Shown piece after piece: positions 14,702 through 18,847 of a DNA stretch of 18,847 nt; position 1 is the first letter of the stretch; every line of letters begins with the position of its first letter. A program made the translations under genes and the position numbers. Source of the DNA: Nitrososphaerota archaeon. Its GTDB lineage: Archaea > Thermoproteota > Nitrososphaeria > Nitrososphaerales > CADDZS01. A model generated the notes under the pieces. It worked only from the letters and a program-made list of their open reading frames with translations. It did not search any database and was not told the origin of the DNA. The stretch lies in assembly GCA_027314685.1 (NCBI GenBank), contig DAHVAI010000107.1, forward strand, positions 1-18,847, in the 5' to 3' direction.

Positions 14702-16027
14702 CTATGATCCTCCAGCCTTGCGAAGCTGCTCGACCTTTGAGATCAGTTTGGAAAAAAGATCATCAGGGCCCACATCCAATACGGGAATTCCCAGCGCCGT
14801 GGCATCCCTTAGCATAACCTGCCTCTCCTTGTACATGTGGGTTGTCTTTATCGAGTAGATCATCCTGTCCATACCCTTCAAGTCACGGGATTCAAAGAGT
14901 GGAGTGAAGGGCGATATCACGATAACCTGGTGGTGCATGGCGATGAGCTGTTTCAGCGACTTGAGGTCGCTCTTTGAATCGAGATCCGAGATGACAAATA
15001 TTAGGGCTCTGCCCTTAATCTTGCCCAAAGCAAGTGCCCTTCTAACACCATCAGCCAAAGCATTTTCAGTTGACGGCCCTGTTGTAATGTTTCCAAGCAA
15101 TCTCATGATCAAACTTGTTTGAGTAGATCCTCTGGCGAGGGGGATCACAGTGGCTGGTCCTGACCCACTGAAAACCGTAATACCAAGAAAGTCGCCTCGC
15201 TTAGAAAGATACGCGACAAGAGAAGCAATAGATCTGGTTGCATAGTCGAGCTTTGTTTCACCGGCTCTGCCGTACGACATGGTCTCAGTTCCGTCGAGTA
15301 GTATCATCACGTTAAGCTGGGTCTCTGCGTAAAAGTCACGAACCATCAATTTGCCAGTCCGAGCGGTTGCCCTCCATTCGACTCTCTTGTACGGGTCTCC
15401 CTGCGAGTATTGTCTTATATCAGCAAAATCGGTGCCTTCTCCCTTCTTAGATGAAGTAAAACTCCCACCAAAAGTCGAGACAGCAACTGTTGCGAGTGCT
15501 CCCTTTGCAAGCTCCCTTATTCGCGGAGTGACCTCCACGGTTGTATCAACATCAACTTTTCTCTCATAGAAAAAGAGCCCCGCGATGTCTCGCAGAACAA
15601 GGTGTACCTGACCGAAGGTCTGCTTTCCAACCGAAGTCAAACCCAGTTTGTACTTGAGGCTAGAATATCCTCTGGCAGGAACACTGACCAGAGTGGAGTT
15701 GGAGCCGTCGAGTAACCTCAAGAATGGAGGGTAAGAATCAAAGACTTCCAGCGACAAACGCATGATGTTTCTGTTCACCATGCTTAGCGTCACGTTGAGC
15801 TCTTTTCCTTCATCAATTCTCGACTGCACCTCGCGCGTAACCTCCAGACGGTTCAAGACGCTCGTCTTCATCTGAAGTATCAGTCGAGAAGCGTAGTAGT
15901 ACATTAGGAGGCCAATGCCGACATATAGAAAAGCTCCGGCGTTACTAGCAAAAATCAGACCGAACGCAATTAACACTGACGAAAGGAGGATTAGTACGTT
16001 CCCTCTCGGGGTGCGTTCGAATGGCAT
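14702..16027 (-). CDS. DUF58 protein (vWA-like domain)
   Basis: 441 residues. Two N-terminal membrane helices (about 10-28 and 30-47) are followed by a beta-rich region and then the DUF58 hallmark at 198-232, seen as GTDFADIRQYSQGD and VEWRATARTGKLMVRDF. A von Willebrand A-like fold follows: the first metal-site loop LLDGTETMSYG has D245-x-T247-x-T249 in place of the classic DxSxS, and VISDLDS (345-351) supplies a later acidic site. Threonines can still bind metal, so a working site is possible. Proteins of this kind are usually encoded beside a MoxR ATPase and are thought to act as its partner or substrate adaptor. Here moxR lies only 6 nt upstream. The ATG start has no clear Shine-Dalgarno site. 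Confidence 0.92.
   Translation of the reverse strand: MPFERTPRGNVLILLSSVLIAFGLIFASNAGAFLYVGIGLLMYYYASRLILQMKTSVLNRLEVTREVQSRIDEGKELNVTLSMVNRNIMRLSLEVFDSYPPFLRLLDGSNSTLVSVPARGYSSLKYKLGLTSVGKQTFGQVHLVLRDIAGLFFYERKVDVDTTVEVTPRIRELAKGALATVAVSTFGGSFTSSKKGEGTDFADIRQYSQGDPYKRVEWRATARTGKLMVRDFYAETQLNVMILLDGTETMSYGRAGETKLDYATRSIASLVAYLSKRGDFLGITVFSGSGPATVIPLARGSTQTSLIMRLLGNITTGPSTENALADGVRRALALGKIKGRALIFVISDLDSKSDLKSLKQLIAMHHQVIVISPFTPLFESRDLKGMDRMIYSIKTTHMYKERQVMLRDATALGIPVLDVGPDDLFSKLISKVEQLRKAGGS
14709..14713 (-). promoter_or_regulatory. Shine-Dalgarno site of the seven-helix gene
   Basis: GGAGG lies 9 nt before ATG 14699, inside the final codons of the DUF58 gene. It supports the chosen start and coupled translation. 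Confidence 0.7.
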
Positions 16028-16033
16028 TTCGCG

Positions 16034-16963
16034 TCACGGGGACTTGACAGTTGCCAATAATTCGGATACAACAGATTCCTTTGTTACCCCGTCTAGTATT
16101 GCTTCTTGTTTCAGGACCAGCCTGTGAGCAAGGACGTGCGGAGCAACACGCTTCACGTCGTCTGGTATCGCATAGTCTCTCTTTTCTATGACCGCGACTG
16201 CTGAAGCAGCTGACTGAAGAGAGATGTTAGCTCTAGGCGATCCTCCCAGCCTCACCGATTTGTGCGTTCGCGAGTTCTCAACAAGATCTATGATGTACGA
16301 TTTGATCGAGTCATCTACGTTTACTCTGCTCGCATTGTCGACGAGCCCGATCAGACCTTTCTCATCCAAAACGGACTGAACCTTGGGCCTCTGCGATTTG
16401 AAATTCTTTAGCATCTGCATTGACTCTTCTCGAGTTGGATACCCAATCATTATTCTCATGAGAAATCTGTCGACCTGCGCTTCTGGGAGAGGGTACGTTC
16501 CCTCAAACTCTACCGGGTTTTGAGTTGCGAGGACTGTGAAAGTGCTCGGAAGTTTAAGCGAGGTGCCCTCGATAGTCACCTGTCTTTCTTGCATCGCCTC
16601 CAGCAAAGCCGATTGTGTCTTTGGAGACGCCCTGTTGATTTCATCAGCGAGTACTATGTTACCAAATATCGGACCCTTCTTCAGTTTAAAGTCGGTCTCT
16701 TTCTGATCAAACACAAAAGTTCCCAGAATGTCCGAAGGTAGGAGATCCGGAGTGAACTGGATTCTCTGGAATTGCAGACTCATGGAATCTGCAAGTGCTT
16801 TCGCCATAGTCGTCTTTGCAACTCCTGGGACACCTTCCAAGAGTACGTGACCTCCCGCGATCAGAGACGCGAGGATCATGGTCAGCTCTTCCTTTTTCCC
16901 AACGATGATCTTTGAGACTTCTGAGATGATTGCTTCGGGTGATTGAACTACTGATTGCTCCAA
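16034..16963 (-). CDS. MoxR-family AAA+ ATPase
   Basis: 309 residues. Motifs in order: Walker A GVPGVAKT (44-51), Walker B VLADEINR (104-111), sensor-1 asparagine 149 in [10 protein letters not shown], and the arginine-finger region EAQVDRF (161-167). The helical lid follows. MoxR ATPases are chaperone-like AAA+ enzymes that act on vWA/DUF58 partners, often in assembly or activation of envelope or metal-containing complexes. The TTG start at 16963 is chosen because GAGGT sits 8 nt upstream and the first residues ([20 protein letters not shown]) match a typical MoxR start. It is the first gene of the seven-gene minus-strand block, with a leader of perhaps 70 nt. Confidence 0.95.
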   Translation of the reverse strand: MEQSVVQSPEAIISEVSKIIVGKKEELTMILASLIAGGHVLLEGVPGVAKTTMAKALADSMSLQFQRIQFTPDLLPSDILGTFVFDQKETDFKLKKGPIFGNIVLADEINRASPKTQSALLEAMQERQVTIEGTSLKLPSTFTVLATQNPVEFEGTYPLPEAQVDRFLMRIMIGYPTREESMQMLKNFKSQRPKVQSVLDEKGLIGLVDNASRVNVDDSIKSYIIDLVENSRTHKSVRLGGSPRANISLQSAASAVAVIEKRDYAIPDDVKRVAPHVLAHRLVLKQEAILDGVTKESVVSELLATVKSP

Positions 16964-16971
16964 CTAGTCTG

Positions 16972-16976
16972 ACCTC
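16972..16976 (-). promoter_or_regulatory. Shine-Dalgarno site fixing the moxR TTG start
   Basis: GAGGT on the minus strand, 8 nt before TTG 16963. No ATG or GTG lies at suitable spacing. Confidence 0.65.
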
Positions 16977-17041
16977 GCTATACCGGTAGAATTACCTTCT
17001 TGCATACGGCGCAATGCGCAAATTCACAACTTGGCAAGGGC

Positions 17042-17068
17042 AGCATTGCAATAGCTATTAAAGCATTG
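17042..17068. promoter_or_regulatory. Operator-like palindrome with flanking direct repeats upstream of moxR
   Basis: A perfect 10-bp palindrome AATAGCTATT (17050-17059) is flanked by two copies of AGCATTG (17042-17048 and 17062-17068), 20 bases apart or about two helical turns. The minus-strand TATA-like sequence CTTTAATAG (17063-17055) overlaps it and would start transcription near 17033. A regulator bound here could block or assist the promoter of the moxR block. No direct evidence of binding. Confidence 0.4.
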
Positions 17069-17146
17069 AGTAGTTTCCAATAGCAAAAGCCCATTTAGCT
17101 AGTGATTTTGGCCCAAACTCAATATTTTATGAACTCGACAACAGTC

Positions 17147-17172
17147 ATTGGATCTTCGGTTTAAGATCCAAT
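17147..17172. terminator. Perfect 10-bp inverted repeat just after the VOC gene
   Basis: ATTGGATCTT and AAGATCCAAT are exact reverse complements separated by a 6-base loop (CGGTTT). The hairpin begins 3 nt after the VOC-gene stop on the minus strand. No T-run follows in that direction, so it is not a classical intrinsic terminator. It may cap or stabilise the 3' end of the mRNA, or be a protein-binding site between the VOC gene and moxR. Confidence 0.45.
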
Positions 17173-17175
17173 AAG

Positions 17176-17574
17176 TTAGGCGTTCTGCCAGATCATGAGG
17201 AGGTTTCCCTCAGAGTCGTTAAAGAATGCAGATGCTCCAAAATTGGAGAATTCAATTGGACCTTCCACTTTGCTATTTGGCATTGATTTTTCCGCCTTCT
17301 GGAACTTTGCCCCACGTCTTTGAAGCACCCAGACCTCTTTCTTGATGTTTTTCACGATGAACGTATTGAACGCAAAATCAAGTTTCTTCAACTTCGGATC
17401 TCTCGGCCCCAACCAGAAGAATTCCTTGCCTATCTTAACTGAGGCAAACACGTCTTCCATATCTCCAGGCGCCCGCATAATGAGCTTTCCACCCAAGGTT
17501 TTTGTGTAAAACTTGATCGCTCTGTTCATGTTATGTACAGGAACTATGGTTGCATATTCAGATTTTGAAAGCAA
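17176..17574 (-). CDS. VOC-superfamily (glyoxalase/bleomycin-resistance fold) protein
   Basis: 132 residues, one VOC domain formed of two beta-alpha-beta-beta-beta modules. The N-terminal module reads ATIVPVHNMNRAIKFYTKTLGG, with His14 at the position of the usual first metal ligand. The second module ends SEGNLLMIWQ, where family enzymes normally have GN-x-x-E-L; the glutamate ligand is replaced by Met127. A metal-dependent enzyme is therefore doubtful, and a binding or divergent role is possible. The TTG start at 17574 is taken because it is the only start before the first beta strand. A weak TATA-like stretch (CAAATAAGA on the minus strand near 17607) lies upstream. Transcribed singly, followed by a hairpin. 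Confidence 0.8.
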   Translation of the reverse strand: MLSKSEYATIVPVHNMNRAIKFYTKTLGGKLIMRAPGDMEDVFASVKIGKEFFWLGPRDPKLKKLDFAFNTFIVKNIKKEVWVLQRRGAKFQKAEKSMPNSKVEGPIEFSNFGASAFFNDSEGNLLMIWQNA

Positions 17575-17652
17575 ATATTTCTCGCAAAAAAAGATAGTAT
17601 GCTCTTATTTGATACGCTTATCGATTTGTTGGATTAAAGAAGTAATAAGATG

Positions 17653-17660
17653 CATATAAT
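17653..17660 (+). promoter_or_regulatory. Candidate TATA box for the DUF2203 gene
   Basis: CATATAAT predicts transcription near 17683 and a leader of about 38 nt before ATG 17721. No Shine-Dalgarno site is evident in that leader. Confidence 0.4.
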
Positions 17661-17720
17661 TGTCGTTAGGGCAGATGCTTCCAACATTCTTATCTAGTCA
17701 ACACAAAGACTTGCATAAGT

Positions 17721-18068
17721 ATGCCACACCTCTTCACCCCTGATGAAGCGAACAAGAAGCTTCCTGAAGTACGAAGGATAGTTTCTGACATTATCGACCT
17801 GAAGAGGAAATTGGGTGATGCATCTCTGAACGAGACAGAGAGAGCGAGTCTATTTGACAGGATGACCATCCTAGCTTCAAAACTCGCAGAGCAAGGAATT
17901 GAACTAAAAGACACGGACATCGGACTGATCGACTTTCCTGCAAAGCGCTTCGACGAGGTGGTCTATTTATGCTGGAAGCTTGGTGAACCCGAGGTCCTTT
18001 ACTGGCATGGACTGAAAGATGGATATCGCGGCAGAAAATCCCTTAGACCGCAGCCAACAACCGTTTAG
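17721..18068 (+). CDS. DUF2203 family protein
   Basis: 115 residues, matching the family throughout: FTPDEANKKLPEVRRIV at the start, a helical charged middle, then GIELKDTDIGLIDFPAKR, VVYLCWKLGEPEVLYWHG and a GYRGRK end. The family is small, widespread in archaea and bacteria, and has no established biochemical role. The conserved Cys-Trp (LCWKLGE) and Trp-His (YWHG) pairs suggest a binding or redox site, but this is inference. ATG 17721 is the only reasonable start. The gene converges on the phosphatase gene with 2 bases between stops. Confidence 0.9.
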   Translation: MPHLFTPDEANKKLPEVRRIVSDIIDLKRKLGDASLNETERASLFDRMTILASKLAEQGIELKDTDIGLIDFPAKRFDEVVYLCWKLGEPEVLYWHGLKDGYRGRKSLRPQPTTV

Positions 18069-18070
18069 GG

Positions 18071-18601
18071 TCATAGCGCGTCTTTTGGTTTCCTGCTCTT
18101 CAGAAGATCATAGTATTCTATAACAGCCAGTTCTTGACCGGCCGTAGATGTGCTTTCTATAGATCCCGGTCTTTTTTCTCTCACCTCTCTTATTGCGTCC
18201 TCTGCAGAAACGTTGTTTGATCTACACAAGTAAGCGGCGATCACAGTACCTGTCCTTCCCTTGCCGGCAGCACAATGAACTAGAGTTTTCTTTCCTTTTC
18301 GAATGTTTGTCTCGATGAAATCAACACATTCTTCGAGTTGAGCTTGGCTTGGTGCGGTATGATTCTTTACTGGTACGTTCCTGTACTCCAATCCGGAGTT
18401 TGCAAGCCAAGAAGATGGAGCAGGCAATTCCGTAAGAGAGAGGATTGCCCCGACATCCTTTGACTTGAGCCAATCCAAATCTCTCTTGCTCATAATCCGG
18501 GCGGAGCCAGAAACATGATCATCGACAAAGGAAAAGTTCATCGGCTTGTGGAATAGAGCGTCATAGAATTTCCTCAGATAATCGCCAGATTCCAAGAGCA
18601 T
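18071..18601 (-). CDS. Dual-specificity-type protein tyrosine phosphatase
   Basis: 176 residues. The catalytic P-loop is HCAAGKGRTG (109-118) with nucleophile Cys110 and phosphate-binding Arg116, the HCx5R rule of cysteine phosphatases. The upstream fold matches DUSP23/CDKN3-like small enzymes: SGSARIMSKRDLDWLKSKDVG, then the loop VPVKNHTAPS, where these enzymes usually place the general-acid aspartate. Here the position is Asn80, so acid catalysis may be reduced or come from another residue. The C-terminal helices include EKRPGSIES, the usual support for the P-loop. ATG 18601 follows a TATA-like box and a 10-12 nt leader. Substrate unknown; no kinase is encoded nearby. Confidence 0.93.
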   Translation of the reverse strand: MLLESGDYLRKFYDALFHKPMNFSFVDDHVSGSARIMSKRDLDWLKSKDVGAILSLTELPAPSSWLANSGLEYRNVPVKNHTAPSQAQLEECVDFIETNIRKGKKTLVHCAAGKGRTGTVIAAYLCRSNNVSAEDAIREVREKRPGSIESTSTAGQELAVIEYYDLLKSRKPKDAL

Positions 18602-18635
18602 ACATCACGTTTGAAGAACGAATTCTAACTCTCGC

Positions 18636-18643
18636 ATTATAAG
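18636..18643 (-). promoter_or_regulatory. Candidate TATA box for the phosphatase gene
   Basis: The minus strand reads CTTATAAT, with predicted transcription start near 18613, about 12 nt before ATG 18601. Confidence 0.45.
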
Positions 18644-18690
18644 CTGTCCGTCATTTGAGCATGAAGGACTATCCAGGACGTTTTGTTTCA

Positions 18691-18699
18691 CATATTAAT
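18691..18699 (+). promoter_or_regulatory. Candidate TATA box for the right-edge membrane protein
   Basis: CATATTAAT is centred near 18695, about 26-30 nt before ATG 18725, consistent with a leaderless or near-leaderless transcript. Confidence 0.45.
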
Positions 18700-18724
18700 G
18701 GAGTCTAAAAATGATTGCGTGTAA

Positions 18725-18847
18725 ATGCTCGCCCCACTCTTCTTGATTACCGCAAAGCTACGAACCATTTTAAGGCGAAATTTCGTTCGGATTACAATTT
18801 TCCTGCTTGGAATTGTAGTCTATGGAACCATCTCGGAGTATTATCTG
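18725..18847 (+). CDS. N-terminus of a membrane protein, possibly an ion channel (partial, 3' end outside window)
   Basis: ATG 18725 opens 41 codons with no stop before the window edge. The sequence has a short hydrophobic lead (MLAPLFLITAKL), a basic segment (RTILRRNFVR), then a membrane helix ITIFLLGIVVYGTISEYYL. A basic segment followed by a helix ending in YG-x-x-x-E-YY is common at the first helix of prokaryotic two-helix K+ channels with a TrkA-type domain, but too little is visible to confirm this. A TATA-like box is placed correctly for this start. Confidence 0.55.
   Translation, partial: MLAPLFLITAKLRTILRRNFVRITIFLLGIVVYGTISEYYL

Overview
The window reads as an archaeal chromosome segment, most likely from a Thaumarchaeota/Nitrososphaeria-like or other TACK lineage. 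The lineage call is inference from gene content and promoter style; no rRNA or tRNA is present to fix it. Supporting signs are TATA-type boxes about 25 nt upstream of leaderless starts (for example at mscS), Shine-Dalgarno sites mainly inside operons, frequent TTG and GTG starts, a HerA-type ATPase, and a long moxR/DUF58/DUF4129/DUF4350 cluster. Genes are tightly packed. I see no insertion sequence, CRISPR array, phage gene or RNA gene.

Left part (1-6.5 kb). The window opens inside a plus-strand gene whose low-complexity tail carries a PxVG repeat. Convergent to it is a minus-strand operon: a cyclase/kynurenine-formamidase-like hydrolase, endonuclease III, and a CorA-type Mg2+ transporter that is broken by three apparent single-base frameshifts, two of them in homopolymers. 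A plus-strand class I aldolase of the DapA/NAL/KDG-aldolase family stands alone. Next is a minus-strand operon of an MscS channel, a trehalose-synthase-like GT-B glycosyltransferase and a small six-cysteine protein, plausibly an osmotic-response unit.

Middle (6.5-9.1 kb). A plus-strand unit encodes a winged-helix regulator, an ABC ATPase with an altered signature motif (LSFGL), and an ABC-2 permease whose 5' end may hold another homopolymer indel.

Main block (9.1-17 kb). A minus-strand run of seven genes goes moxR (AAA+ ATPase), DUF58 (vWA-like), a seven-helix membrane protein, a two-helix membrane protein, a signal-peptide protein with a DUF4129-like tail, a DUF4350-like membrane protein, and a HerA-like ATPase with a unique C-terminal half. 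The MoxR, DUF58, DUF4129 and DUF4350 set is a known co-occurring group of poorly understood envelope function. The attached membrane proteins and the HerA ATPase make this version the part most worth study. Translational coupling is visible throughout: a TTG start with GAGGT, a GGAGG before the seven-helix gene, a GTGA overlap, and a probable CTG start with GAGGTGA.

Right part (17-18.85 kb). Single genes follow: a VOC/glyoxalase-fold protein followed by a perfect hairpin, a DUF2203 protein, a dual-specificity-type protein tyrosine phosphatase, and the first 41 codons of a membrane protein that may be an ion channel.
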